Below are positions 49,670 to 59,179 of a DNA stretch of 64,000 nt, in pieces; position 1 is the first letter of the stretch; each line of letters starts with the position of its first letter. A program made the position numbers and the translations under genes. The DNA is from Gemmatimonadaceae bacterium (lineage in GTDB: Bacteria; Gemmatimonadota; Gemmatimonadetes; Gemmatimonadales; Gemmatimonadaceae). The stretch covers positions 124,001 through 188,000 of the forward strand of contig DASXKV010000054.1 in the NCBI GenBank assembly GCA_036496605.1, written 5' to 3'. The notes beneath the pieces are model-generated. The model did not search any database and had not been told where the DNA came from. It saw nothing but the letters and a program-made list of their open reading frames with translations.

Positions 49670-51475
49670 TCAACGGATAGGTACGGGTACACTGAGTGCC
49701 GACACCCCGTTCTCATCGAAGCTCTCGACCGCGACCCAGTACGCCTGGCCAACGGTGAGGGCGCGCAAATCGAGGGTTGTGCCTTCATCGGCGAACCGCT
49801 GGTAGGTCTGGTACAGCTTCGACGGCGCAATGCCCCAGCGGATGTTGTAGCCGACCACGTCGGGAACAGCGTGCCAGGTGATGGTCGCGTCCCGTTCGTC
49901 GGCGGCGCGGCGCGCCGCTAGGCGTCCGGGCGTCGGCGGTTCAGGGCCGGTGCCGTTGCCGAATACGCGAATGTCGCTGATCGCCAGGTTCGCCGCGCCG
50001 ACGTGGATGTGCTCGTAGCGGACAAATCGCGTGCGCGCTGGACTTGGCAGCTCGATGTACGCGTTCGGCCGGTCGCGTCGTTCCTTCGACAGGTCGGCCA
50101 CCGTTCGCCAGTGCGCACCATCGCTCGAGATCTTCAGCCTGAACTGGGTGTAGACGGTCGAGTCGGTGCCGTAGAGTCCCGATTTATAATCTGCGTAGTT
50201 CACCTGGATCGCCTTCACGTCGAGCCGGCGTCCGAGATCGATCGTCAGCCATTCGCCCGGGCGATTCGTACGCGCGACCCAGAACGTGCGCGGATTCTCG
50301 TCCGTAACGGCGCTCGCCGGGAAGCTGTCGCGCGCCGAAGACGCCGTGACTCGGCTGCGATAAGACAGGAGCATCCAGCCCGTAAATAGCGCGTCGCTCC
50401 GCTGCCAACGACTCGTCGGCAGCCAGTGCGGAAAGTCGCCGAAGCGCGTATCGACGTAGAGCTGCCCATCAGCGTCGAAACCTGCCGGATGAAGGCCAAT
50501 GCGGCGCTCGAAATTCCAATTCACGCCAATCCAGGGCGTGCCGGTGTTCCACCAGTTGCCGTAGACGTCCTGGAACGTGTTGCCGTGCCCAGCGCCCTGG
50601 ACGAATCCGCCAGGCTTGTAGGCGATCGGATTGTAAGGTGCGTACGTGAACGGACCCGTTGGCTCGTCGGCGACGTAGGTGCCAGTTGAGTAGACGTTAT
50701 ACTCCGTGCCTGGGGCGCCGTACTGTAGATAATATCGCCCGCCGTGCTTCGTCATCCAGGCGCCTTCGATGAACGGCTTGATCGTCGTGTCGCGATGATC
50801 GCGGCCGAACCGCTCCCACCCGTGCTTTTCCGGAACGAGGCCAAAGAGCCAGTGCGGAGTGCCCTTGTACGCAAGCTGCTTGGTCTTGTCGAGCTCGATC
50901 ACGTCCAGCGGGTAGACATTCGACGAGTTCCAGTAGAGAAACCAGCGGTCGGTGTCCTCGTCGTAGAAGAACTGCGGGTCCCAGGGCCCGGGCTGCACCG
51001 AGTCTGGTTTCGCGAACGTCGCCGCTTCGGTCTCGCGTGCCATCGGCAACCAGGGCAATAAGCGATTGTAAAACTCCACGCGTCCTGTCGCCGGTTGCGT
51101 GAGCATCAGAATCGGCAAGGGACGCGTCGTGGCCGGCAGGAGATAGATCGTATCGCGGACCGACAGAACCGCCGGCGCGACGACATCGGTGATCGGCCAG
51201 CGTGTCGGCGTGATGTGACGCCAGCTGCCGAGGTCGCGGGACGTCCAGTAGCCGTCGCCGAGCGTTTCGAAGAGGTAGTACGCGCCGCGCTGGACCACGA
51301 TCACCGGGTCTGCACCGGAGCGATACGAGATTCCTTCGTTGTGCTGCTCGAAGTTGTACCGGTAATCGATGTCGATCGGGTTCGCGTACGTACGCTGCGG
51401 CGACTGCGCCGCGACGCGCACTGCAGCACACGCGGCCAGTCCCACGACAGTGAGACAAATACCTAACGACTTCAG
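49670..51475 (-). CDS. GH43-like glycosidase with discoidin (F5/8C) and FN3 domains
   Basis: The likely start is a CTG at 51475 that overlaps the GMC stop (CTGA), giving 601 residues with a signal peptide (LGICLTVVGLAACAAVRVAAQ). The five-bladed propeller shows GH43 acids at RSGADPVIVVQRGAYYLF, GPWDPQFFYDEDTDRWFLYW and FIEGAWMTKHGGRYYLQYGA. A discoidin-like domain follows (NRPGEWLTIDLGRRLDVKAI; TRFVRYEHIHVGAANLAISD), then an FN3 domain (ATITWHAVPDVVGYNIRWG). It probably removes arabinofuranosyl or xylosyl units, or galactose, with the discoidin domain binding glycan. Confidence 0.85.
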   Translation of the reverse strand: MKSLGICLTVVGLAACAAVRVAAQSPQRTYANPIDIDYRYNFEQHNEGISYRSGADPVIVVQRGAYYLFETLGDGYWTSRDLGSWRHITPTRWPITDVVAPAVLSVRDTIYLLPATTRPLPILMLTQPATGRVEFYNRLLPWLPMARETEAATFAKPDSVQPGPWDPQFFYDEDTDRWFLYWNSSNVYPLDVIELDKTKQLAYKGTPHWLFGLVPEKHGWERFGRDHRDTTIKPFIEGAWMTKHGGRYYLQYGAPGTEYNVYSTGTYVADEPTGPFTYAPYNPIAYKPGGFVQGAGHGNTFQDVYGNWWNTGTPWIGVNWNFERRIGLHPAGFDADGQLYVDTRFGDFPHWLPTSRWQRSDALFTGWMLLSYRSRVTASSARDSFPASAVTDENPRTFWVARTNRPGEWLTIDLGRRLDVKAIQVNYADYKSGLYGTDSTVYTQFRLKISSDGAHWRTVADLSKERRDRPNAYIELPSPARTRFVRYEHIHVGAANLAISDIRVFGNGTGPEPPTPGRLAARRAADERDATITWHAVPDVVGYNIRWGIAPSKLYQTYQRFADEGTTLDLRALTVGQAYWVAVESFDENGVSALSVPVPIR

Positions 51476-53760
51476 ATCTCCCCCCGCCGCGCGGCCTCCG
51501 CGATGAGATCGCCAGCGCGGAATCCCAGGGCCGCGATCGTTTCCGTGGGCTGTCCGCGTCCCGACGTGACGAAGCTGCTCCCATCGCACAGGAACAAATT
51601 CTTGACGTCGTGCGCGCGATGGCTACGATCGATCACGGAGGTCTTTGGGTCATCGCCCATACGGCACGTCCCGAGCAGGTGCACGCCGACGGTCTGCTCC
51701 TCTACCGGGGCTCCCCACTTCTGCACCGCACCCGCTGCCTCGAGCAGCTCGAGCGCGCGCTCGCGGAAGAATCCCATCGTCTTTACGTCGTCGGAGTGAT
51801 CGCGGTAGGTGACGCGGAGCGCGGGCACGCCCCAGCCGTCCTTGAGCTGCGGATCGAGCTCGATGCCATTCGTCGGAACCGGGAGCGACGTGCTGTGTCC
51901 GAACACGTCCATGCGATGGCTGAAATTATGCCTAACGGCCCTGGCATACTCGGCGCCCCAGTGCTTGCCCTCATGCGGCACCGATGAGAATGCAGCGTCG
52001 ATCGGACCGAGCGGCCCGAAGCGGCTGTCCATGCCACCGCCGCCGTAGAACCCCCGCTTGAGATCCGCCTCGTAGAAATCCCAGATCACGCGGCTTGGCT
52101 GCACGCTCTTCCACTCGTTGAGCTCGTGCTCGAAGATGCCGGTTGCGATGACGTTGCCGTTGAACATCAGGTGCTTGCCGACGTAACCGCTGGAGTTGGC
52201 GAGCCCGTTCGGAAAGAGATTCGACTTCGAGAGCAGCAGGAGTCGGGGCGTCTCGGCGCCATTGGCACTGACGACAACAGCCTTCGCGCGCTGTAGGTGC
52301 TCCTTTCCATCCTGATCGAAGTAGAGGACGCCGACGGCACGTCCTGCCTTGTCAGTTTCAATTTTACGAACGTAGGAGCTTGTGCGGATGTCGCAGTTTC
52401 CTGTCGCCTCGGCCTCGCGAACGACTGTCGCGAGCGCGCTCGATTTGGCCCCATACTCGCAGCCGTAGCCCTCGCAAAAGCCGCAATGCTGACAGGCTAC
52501 GCGACCCCGATGCGGTCGCGAAATCACCGCCATCGGCGCTGGGAATGGATGCCAGCCAAGCTTGCGCGCCGCGCCCTCGAACAACACACCTGACGACTTC
52601 ACCGGAAGTGGCGGGAGCGGTAACGGCGCCGAGCGCGGCGGCTCGAAGGGATTGGCACTGCTGTCGCCCGAGATTCCGAGCACCTGCTCGGCGCGCGTGT
52701 AGTACGGCTCCAGATCCCCGTAGGTGATTGGCCAATCGGCGAATCCAGTTCCGGCCATCGGCCCGAGCGCGCTGCGCTCCTTGAAGTCGATCTCACGGAA
52801 GCGCCAGAAGTTGGCTGTGAAATGCACCGAGCTGCCGCCGACGCAACGTCCGTAGATGACGTGCAGTCCCGTCTGCGCCTTCTCCTTCGATGTCTTACGG
52901 AAGGTCTGCGGGCTCTTCTTCGGATCGTTCGTCAACTCATTCAGCATGAAGTTTCCAAATTCGTCATGCCGGAAGTCCTTCTCCGTGAGATACGGCCCTT
53001 GCTCGAAAACGACGACCTTGTATCCCGCGCGGGCGAGGGTCCACGCAATCGATCCACCCGCAAAGCCGGACCCGACGATCACGAAGTCGACGTCGGTCTC
53101 GGGCGCATAACGAGCGGCGGACGTACTCCCCGCCTGCATGAAGGTGGGCGCGAGGGCCGACGGCGTGGCTGGTGCGTTGGAGACGTCTGGCGTGTCGCGA
53201 TCGTAGTAGCCGAAGGGCGGCGCGAATGCCCCGTGATGCTCGAGCCCGATGAGCTTCCAGCCGCTTTCGTCAGAGTTCCCACCGTACTTCGGGTCGGCGA
53301 AGCATGCGACGACCGTGTGCGCGCTCAGCATGCCGAAGAACGGCGTCTTTTCCGTTGCCGTGAGCACCTTGTCCTGCTGCGACTCGTCGAGGGAGGCGAA
53401 ACCCGCGGAGCGCGGGTAGAGCTTCTTCGTCGTCGCCTCAAGCGACTTGATGCCGTCGAGATATGGCTTGCGAGCCTCGACCATCGCTTGCTGCAGCGCG
53501 AGGTCGATGAACTGCGGCGCGTGCATCGCACCCGCGTTCGGCTGATCGTCGACGGCCGGGAAGATCCGATTCGCCGCGGCTTCAATCACAGCCAATTGCG
53601 CCGGAGTGAAAAAGCCCGGCGGGGGCGAGGCGCTCGTTGCCTGACGATAGACCGCAAGTAGTGCGCGGGTGCTCGCTCCAAGCAGGAACGGAGCCAATGC
53701 TGCCGATGACGAGGTGAGCAGAAACAGACGCCGAGAGACGAGATCAGAATCCATGGTCAT
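51472..53760 (-). CDS. GMC oxidoreductase fused to a gluconate-2-dehydrogenase subunit-3 domain
   Basis: The 762-residue protein has a Tat-like signal (SRRLFLLTSSSAALAPFLLG), then a subunit-3 domain (FFTPAQLAVIEAAANRIFPA ... PFFGMLSAHTVVACFADPKYGG), then the FAD domain (VDFVIVGSGFAGGSIAWTL, HVIYGRCVGGSSVHFTANFW) with a Cys cluster (ACQHCGFCEGYGCEYG) and the C-terminal active-site region (VHLLGTCRMGDDPKTS, GRGQPTETIAALGFRAGDL). Normally the small subunit and the GMC subunit are separate genes. It oxidises a sugar or sugar acid in the periplasm and should pass electrons to a cytochrome, plausibly the nearby 55395-56576 product. Confidence 0.9.
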   Translation of the reverse strand: MTMDSDLVSRRLFLLTSSSAALAPFLLGASTRALLAVYRQATSASPPPGFFTPAQLAVIEAAANRIFPAVDDQPNAGAMHAPQFIDLALQQAMVEARKPYLDGIKSLEATTKKLYPRSAGFASLDESQQDKVLTATEKTPFFGMLSAHTVVACFADPKYGGNSDESGWKLIGLEHHGAFAPPFGYYDRDTPDVSNAPATPSALAPTFMQAGSTSAARYAPETDVDFVIVGSGFAGGSIAWTLARAGYKVVVFEQGPYLTEKDFRHDEFGNFMLNELTNDPKKSPQTFRKTSKEKAQTGLHVIYGRCVGGSSVHFTANFWRFREIDFKERSALGPMAGTGFADWPITYGDLEPYYTRAEQVLGISGDSSANPFEPPRSAPLPLPPLPVKSSGVLFEGAARKLGWHPFPAPMAVISRPHRGRVACQHCGFCEGYGCEYGAKSSALATVVREAEATGNCDIRTSSYVRKIETDKAGRAVGVLYFDQDGKEHLQRAKAVVVSANGAETPRLLLLSKSNLFPNGLANSSGYVGKHLMFNGNVIATGIFEHELNEWKSVQPSRVIWDFYEADLKRGFYGGGGMDSRFGPLGPIDAAFSSVPHEGKHWGAEYARAVRHNFSHRMDVFGHSTSLPVPTNGIELDPQLKDGWGVPALRVTYRDHSDDVKTMGFFRERALELLEAAGAVQKWGAPVEEQTVGVHLLGTCRMGDDPKTSVIDRSHRAHDVKNLFLCDGSSFVTSGRGQPTETIAALGFRAGDLIAEAARRGEI

Positions 53761-55325
53761 GGAGCTCCCGTGTTGCTGACGAACGCCAACCGCCTGCCAT
53801 CAGGGGACCACGACGGCACGTTGATCGTTCCCTGCCCTCCGTACACGTATGCGATCACCCGCGACGCACCGCCATCGATCGGCATCAATCGCAGAAGCAC
53901 GTGCTTGTAGAAAGGATGATCCTCCGCGGCGACATCCGGCAGAAAGGAGACGTACGCGATCCACTTCCCGTCGGGTGAAATGTGTGGGAACCAGTTGTTG
54001 AAGTCGTCGTTCGTGATTTGTTGCTGCGCGCTGCCGTCCGGGCGCATGCGCCAGATCTGCATGCGGCCCGTGCGCGAGGAGTTGAAATAGATGTACGCGC
54101 CGTCGGGCGTGAACTCGGGGCCGTCGTCGAGACCGGGGGCAGACGTTAGGCGTATCTCGTCGCCGCCGGCGCTGGGGATCTTGTATACGTCAAACTCCTT
54201 GTCGCGCTGGCCGGTGAAGACGAGCCAGCGCCCGTCAGGGGACCAGCCGTGCAGGTAAGACGGACCCTTCGCGGTAATCCGCTTCGGGATACCACCAGTC
54301 GTCGGCACGGTGTACACGATCGATGCACCACTGTCTTCGGCCGCGTGATGACTGATCGCCAGCATTTGGCCGTCGAAGGAGAGCACGTGATCGTTGTTGT
54401 TCCGTGTCGCGAAGCCGGTGTTGATCACGTGCGGCTGTCGCGTCGCCAGGTCGAACCGATAGAGCCGGCCTTCCTGCGCGTAGATGAGCGCCTTGCCGTC
54501 GTGCGTCCAATTGGGCGCCTGGAATGAGCCGTCGTAGTGATGCACGATCGTCGCATTACCAGTCGTTAGGTCGAGGACCTCGAGGTTGCTCGCGAGGTAA
54601 TCGCGGTAGGGAACGAGAGTCGGTGGTGCCGGGATTGTGATGCGCACGTTGGTGAACGCGGCTCGCTCGACGACCGTGTCGTTGTGCGCGCACACGAACA
54701 GCCCCACGTACAGGGTGTCGGGCAAGGTGACGCCAGTGAGCTGTTCGGTTGTCAGCGTGTCGCCGAAACGTCCGACGGACATGAGATAGACGCCGTCGCG
54801 TCGCTCGAGCTGAATGACGGCGTCGGCATTCGGCAGGCTGTCGGCCGATTTTAGCTCCTCGGTAACGCCGCCATCGGTACGCCGAAACTGGAGCGACATC
54901 AGACCATCACCATGCATCGCGGCCGTGACGTGCGGTGCATTCGGCGCGAGCGATGGCCGGATCGTCCAACCGATCTTCCGATGCGCCTCGACGCCCGTAC
55001 TCACAAAGCGCGTGCGAGTGGAGAGGATAAAATTTCCGCTGAGCCGCTTCCAGACGAAATGAAAGTCGTCGCGGTCGTTCCACATGTTCTGACCCGAGCC
55101 GGCAATGGCGTACGCCTGCGTGCGCGAGTCGTAGGACGCGGAGCCGCGGCGCGCGCGTCCTACGTCAGACTGCGAGTCGAAGATGCCAATCGCGTTCGAT
55201 GAGGGGCCGGTCACTCGACTCGTAGGGCGCGCATGGGACAGCGACGCGACAACGACGATGCCCGTTAGGCAACGGTGGACGGTCGAGGAGCTGCGCCCGC
55301 CTCCGAACCCGCGTCGTGTCGGCAT
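53757..55325 (-). CDS. Exported protein with concanavalin-like domain and TolB/PD40 propeller
   Basis: ATG 55325 (GTG 55337 also possible) gives about 522 residues with a short hydrophobic signal (LTGIVVVASLSHA). Residues about 60-230 form a DUF1349/beta-sandwich-like domain (WNDRDDFHFVWKRLSGNFIL; VGRFGDTLTTEQL). The C-terminal half has PD40/TolB blades with repeated SPDG motifs (HGWSPDGRWLVFTGQRD, GPEFTPDGAYIYFNSS, PHISPDGKWIAYVSF, PSWSPDGRRLAFVS). It probably binds carbohydrate or protein; no catalytic residues are apparent. Overlaps the GMC gene by 4 bases. Confidence 0.82.
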   Translation of the reverse strand: MPTRRGFGGGRSSSTVHRCLTGIVVVASLSHARPTSRVTGPSSNAIGIFDSQSDVGRARRGSASYDSRTQAYAIAGSGQNMWNDRDDFHFVWKRLSGNFILSTRTRFVSTGVEAHRKIGWTIRPSLAPNAPHVTAAMHGDGLMSLQFRRTDGGVTEELKSADSLPNADAVIQLERRDGVYLMSVGRFGDTLTTEQLTGVTLPDTLYVGLFVCAHNDTVVERAAFTNVRITIPAPPTLVPYRDYLASNLEVLDLTTGNATIVHHYDGSFQAPNWTHDGKALIYAQEGRLYRFDLATRQPHVINTGFATRNNNDHVLSFDGQMLAISHHAAEDSGASIVYTVPTTGGIPKRITAKGPSYLHGWSPDGRWLVFTGQRDKEFDVYKIPSAGGDEIRLTSAPGLDDGPEFTPDGAYIYFNSSRTGRMQIWRMRPDGSAQQQITNDDFNNWFPHISPDGKWIAYVSFLPDVAAEDHPFYKHVLLRLMPIDGGASRVIAYVYGGQGTINVPSWSPDGRRLAFVSNTGAP

Positions 55326-55394
55326 GGACTCGCTCACTGAAAGCGGCCCAATGATGTCCTCGAAACGCGCCGCCCGCCAGCGGGCGGCGACACC

Positions 55395-56576
55395 TCAGCG
55401 GCCTATGGTCCGCGGATAGACCCTGATCCAATGCGTTCGCACAAGCGGTTGTTCCCGCTGGCCGTTGTGGCTGGAGATGATCACGTTCGATGGCTCGAGC
55501 GGCATGTGGCAGTCGACGCATCGTCCAACGAGGGCGTTGCCGCGCTCCGGGTAGAGGCCGCAGCTCTGGACGGTGTGGCAGCTGAGGCAACGCCCCGAAA
55601 GGGATGCGACGTCGCGCTGGGTCTCATGCACGTTGTGGCAGGTGGCGCAGGTCATCTGCGACTTCTGGAAGCAACGGCTCCGGATGAGCAGCTCGAGCTG
55701 ATTGCCGTGAACGTCGGGCGTGCCGCCGAATGTCGGCATGGGCAGATCGAGGTGTTGCTCGAGTCGTTGCCCGGGCAGGAAAGAGAACGCCGGCGTCTTG
55801 AGCGTTCCAAGTCCGGCGTGGCACAGGGCGCAGGCGTCCAGCCGCTGGCCGCGAGAAAAGCGCGCCGGATTGATGATCGCGGACGACAGCACCGCCGTCG
55901 GCACGACACGCAGTGGCGAACGCTCGCGCGCCGCGTGCATTCGGCCCGCGCCGTGACAGGTCTCGCAGCCGATGCCCAGCATCGTGCTCGTTAGGCGATA
56001 GCGATTCGTGCGTCGCGCATCGGCGACCGGCTCGAGTCGCGTCGCGTGGCACTCCACGCAGCGCGGCGCGATGGGCCGATCGAAGTTGGCCACGCCATCT
56101 CGATATCCCGGGCTGTTGATCCAGCCGATCCCGCGCCAGGACGAGACGGGAAGCTGATACAGCTGGTCGCCCTGCCAGTAGAGGTACGACTGCCCTTTGC
56201 GCACGCCGGTGACGATGTCGATGCGCGCCGTCTGGCTCGTGGTATCTGGCGCGCGCCCTGACACGGCGGTCTCGTAGTAGCCGCGCGCCATCGAATCCAT
56301 GCGGTAGTGCAATTGCGGATTCGCGGTCTGGAGCACGTTCTCGCCGGCGCTGAAGCTGCCCTCGATCGCGGCCCGCGACGGAAGCTGTGAGGTCAGACGA
56401 TGCGCGGTTTCCTCGAAGCTCGCCTTCTCGCGATGGCAGGAGAGACAGGTCGCATCGCCGACAGCGTTCGACGCGCGAACCGGTGGCGGTCGATACCGCC
56501 GCGCGAACACGACGGCTGCGCAGACAGCGACGAGGATCAGGGAGACGACGGCCGCGCTGCGGCAGCGGTGCTTCAT
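55395..56576 (-). CDS. Heptahaem cytochrome c
   Basis: The 393-residue protein has a membrane-signal segment (AVVSLILVAVCAAVVFA) and seven CxxCH haem-binding motifs at about residues 44, 173, 204, 249, 310, 330 and 353 (CLSCH, CVECH, CETCH, CALCH, CATCH, CLSCH, CVDCH). Periplasmic, membrane-anchored by the N-terminus. In this operon it is a plausible electron acceptor for the GMC sugar oxidoreductase. The layout (one haem, a 120-residue gap, then six) resembles multihaem c554/DmsE-type cytochromes in general. Confidence 0.92.
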   Translation of the reverse strand: MKHRCRSAAVVSLILVAVCAAVVFARRYRPPPVRASNAVGDATCLSCHREKASFEETAHRLTSQLPSRAAIEGSFSAGENVLQTANPQLHYRMDSMARGYYETAVSGRAPDTTSQTARIDIVTGVRKGQSYLYWQGDQLYQLPVSSWRGIGWINSPGYRDGVANFDRPIAPRCVECHATRLEPVADARRTNRYRLTSTMLGIGCETCHGAGRMHAARERSPLRVVPTAVLSSAIINPARFSRGQRLDACALCHAGLGTLKTPAFSFLPGQRLEQHLDLPMPTFGGTPDVHGNQLELLIRSRCFQKSQMTCATCHNVHETQRDVASLSGRCLSCHTVQSCGLYPERGNALVGRCVDCHMPLEPSNVIISSHNGQREQPLVRTHWIRVYPRTIGR

Positions 56577-56645
56577 CGAGGCGTGCGGGCATGGGCGCGG
56601 TCGGACGTTGCGAGGTGTGCGCGCCTCACAGCGGCCTCGCAGTCG

Positions 56646-56963
56646 TCATCGAGAGCTTCGGCGCTCACGAGCATGAACTCTTTGTCCGAGATCGGCAACC
56701 AGGCTGCCGTTTGGACGACGCCACCGCAGGATCACGGCGGCCGCCTCGGCGAAAACGACACCGCCCAGAATACTCGGGTCGAATAGAAAAAGTCTCTCCG
56801 CGAGCCAGCGCGTCCGGCCAATCGAAGGCACAAGAGCAGCGCCCTGGACTAGGCCACTCGAAATATCGCCGACGACCAGTATGATGGCGATGACGAGACC
56901 AAGTCGCGAACCGACGTCGGTCGCCTCGGTCGGCCTCGGATGCCCTCGAATGAGAATCCTCAT
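56646..56963 (-). CDS. Small two-helix membrane protein
   Basis: A 105-residue protein whose ATG overlaps the stop of the preceding serine hydrolase (ATGA). It has two hydrophobic segments (LGLVIAIILVVGDISSGLVQGAA with GLVIAI... and FDPSILGGVVFAEAAAVIL). No family is recognised. The 4-base overlap is the main support that it is a gene. Confidence 0.55.
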   Translation of the reverse strand: MRILIRGHPRPTEATDVGSRLGLVIAIILVVGDISSGLVQGAALVPSIGRTRWLAERLFLFDPSILGGVVFAEAAAVILRWRRPNGSLVADLGQRVHARERRSSR

Positions 56964-58618
56964 TGTGGCCTCAAAATCCTGATCTCACGCCAGTGCCTAA
57001 CGGGTAAGACGAATCCAATGCCCGCGCCGATCGCCGCTGATGTTGGCACACCATCGACCAACCCGATCCATGCGAATCCCTCGCCGAAACACTCCGGTCC
57101 CGTGCACGTGGCCTCCTCGTGAACGATCCACGCCGTGGCGGCAAGGAGGTACGCTCCCAATCCCACGAGCGCGCCGACTCTCGCGTGATCCCATCGCGAC
57201 TTCCCGCTGTACGGCACCTCGAGCCGCGCCACGCTCGCCGTTGGTATGGCTACTCGTGCCAGCAGACGCATCGACGGTGGCTCGCTCATGCGCCGGAGAA
57301 AAACGGTGTCATCGCTGAGCGAATCGAGCCTCGCCTCGGCGGGCCAGGGTACACCGGCCGCCGGCGCGAGCACGCGCACTCTGTCGCCGCGTCGCAGGAG
57401 GTCGCCCGGCACCCGCCGGCTATCCGGTTCTGCACCCGCGACGATGGCGCGCGCAACAGCGGCTTGCAGCGGACCAACGTCCGGGAAGTAGCCGCGCGCG
57501 TCCGTTCCCAGGTTCTGACGATTGGTGAGCAGGACGATCGAGAGACCATATTTCGGCACGCCAAGCACGTACGTCCCCGTGAAGCCCGTATGGCTGAAGC
57601 TCCCAGGCGGCAACTCGTTAGGTGACATCCATCCCAGAAAGTTCTGATACCGATCACGGGTTAGAAAACGGTCGATGACCTCCGGCCGGATGTATTGCCG
57701 GCCATTCGCACGCCCATGCGCGAGCAATAGGTCGATCAGTACGCGTAACGCGCTGGCCGTCGAGAACAGGCCTGCGTCCCCAGCGACGCCGCCATTCGCG
57801 TACCACGAGTTGCCGTCGTCGGCCTCGCCGTTGAGCACATACTCACGCCACCCGTTCCACGCCGTTGGATCGCCGCGATAGCGATAGCCAAACGTGGAGT
57901 CGAACACCATGTGGTGCTCGTAGCCATTTCCCTGCTCCGTCGCCGCAAAGTCGGAGAAGCCGTGTTGCTTCGGCAGGAATGTCGTCGATCGCAGCCCAAG
58001 CGGTTGGTACAGTGCCTCGGCAACGTACCGATCCAGTGGCTGAGCCGTGACACGCTCGACGATGTAGCCGAGGAGCATGAATCCAAGGTCGCTGTAGTGG
58101 CGCGCCTCGCCGACGCCCCACTCGAGGGGCATCTGGCGGATGACATCATACGTCTGGTGCTCGTTGGACGCGTGATAGTAGAGCGGTTGCCATTGCACCA
58201 GGCCGGCCGAGTGCGTCAAGAGGTGCCTAACGGTGATGCTGTCGAGGTGCACGCCGCGGAAGTCGGGAAGATAGCGATAGACGGGCGCGTCGACGTCGAT
58301 CCGGCCTTCGCTCGCGAGCATCATCACCGCCATCGTCGTCGCCATCACTTTCGTCACGGACGCGAGGTCGAAGAGCGTCGACGTGTGCATCGGCCTGGGA
58401 TTCGGCAGGTGATGCCCTTCGAAGTCGTTCAACTGAGCCCAGCCGAAGGCCCCTTCGTGAACGAGTTGGCCATTGTGAGAGACGACGAGCACGGCGCCGG
58501 GAATCGTGTGGCCGACTGCAGCCTGGATCACGGAGTCGGCCGTCGCGATGCCGTGCGTGAGGCCCGTGTCTGGCCGAAGGAGTTGGGCGACGAGTCCGAG
58601 TGCGGCGAGGCAATTCAT
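56960..58618 (-). CDS. Serine hydrolase (beta-lactamase/D-alanyl-D-alanine carboxypeptidase-like) with C-terminal membrane domain
   Basis: The 552-residue protein has an N-terminal hydrophobic start (MNCLAALGLVAQLL) and a class C-type fold: catalytic SxxK at SVTK (87-90), the second motif Tyr in HYSDLGFMLLGYIVE, and a third motif HTGFTGT. A C-terminal beta region and two membrane segments follow (GALVGLGAYLLAATAWIV; GAGIGFVL). It may act as an esterase or amidase at the membrane. Its role in a glycan operon may be deacylation of sugars. Confidence 0.85.
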   Translation of the reverse strand: MNCLAALGLVAQLLRPDTGLTHGIATADSVIQAAVGHTIPGAVLVVSHNGQLVHEGAFGWAQLNDFEGHHLPNPRPMHTSTLFDLASVTKVMATTMAVMMLASEGRIDVDAPVYRYLPDFRGVHLDSITVRHLLTHSAGLVQWQPLYYHASNEHQTYDVIRQMPLEWGVGEARHYSDLGFMLLGYIVERVTAQPLDRYVAEALYQPLGLRSTTFLPKQHGFSDFAATEQGNGYEHHMVFDSTFGYRYRGDPTAWNGWREYVLNGEADDGNSWYANGGVAGDAGLFSTASALRVLIDLLLAHGRANGRQYIRPEVIDRFLTRDRYQNFLGWMSPNELPPGSFSHTGFTGTYVLGVPKYGLSIVLLTNRQNLGTDARGYFPDVGPLQAAVARAIVAGAEPDSRRVPGDLLRRGDRVRVLAPAAGVPWPAEARLDSLSDDTVFLRRMSEPPSMRLLARVAIPTASVARLEVPYSGKSRWDHARVGALVGLGAYLLAATAWIVHEEATCTGPECFGEGFAWIGLVDGVPTSAAIGAGIGFVLPVRHWREIRILRPQ

Positions 58619-58633
58619 TGTCGTTATAGCCTA

Positions 58634-59179
58634 CTAATCAGACAGGAGATTCGCCACGAGCTCATTCAGCGCGTTCACTGCGTCTTCGATAGTTGTCGTG
58701 GTCGTGTCGATGATCGGTATGTGCAATGCGTCAGCCTGGCCGCGGAGGTAGGCGGCCCAGGCATCCATGTTCGCGGTTGCGAGCTCGGGCTGGCCGCGTG
58801 CATCGCGCAGTCTGGCGTTGCGCGTCGAGTACTCGCAGTCCACGAGCACCGCTTGACCTCGCTCGACTCGATGACGCCGTAAAACTTCCTGGACGCTAGT
58901 CGGCCGAACTTGTGCATCGAGGACGGCCACGCGCACGCGGTCCTCGTTGCGCGTTAGGCGCTCCAGCCACTCGTCCAACGCCCACTCCTGGAAGCCGAGT
59001 CCATCCCCGAATCGCGAGACGATCTCCTCGTTCGATGGCACTCCAATCGTGTCGAAGTAATAGCAGCCGACTCCCGACAGGCCGCGCCGCTCGAGATGCC
59101 TGACGAGGGTCGTCTTCCCCGCTCCGGACGCTCCGACAACGACGATCACGGCCGGCGCGCGTGGGGCGTGCACGCCCAT
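58634..59179 (-). CDS. P-loop NTPase / kinase-like protein
   Basis: A 181-residue cytosolic protein with Walker A GASGAGKTT, then a Thr/Ser-rich segment and VAVLDAQVRP; late VLVDCEYSTRNARL resembles shikimate/gluconate-kinase-like or AAA nucleotide kinases. The reaction is unknown. Its ATG at 59179 directly adjoins the GH127 stop at 59180, so the two are co-translated. Confidence 0.7.
   Translation of the reverse strand: MGVHAPRAPAVIVVVGASGAGKTTLVRHLERRGLSGVGCYYFDTIGVPSNEEIVSRFGDGLGFQEWALDEWLERLTRNEDRVRVAVLDAQVRPTSVQEVLRRHRVERGQAVLVDCEYSTRNARLRDARGQPELATANMDAWAAYLRGQADALHIPIIDTTTTTIEDAVNALNELVANLLSD

Noticed and set aside
57911-58882. Plus-strand open frame of 323 codons opposite the serine hydrolase
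   Set aside because: It is antisense to a well-supported gene with catalytic motifs and has no recognisable domain.
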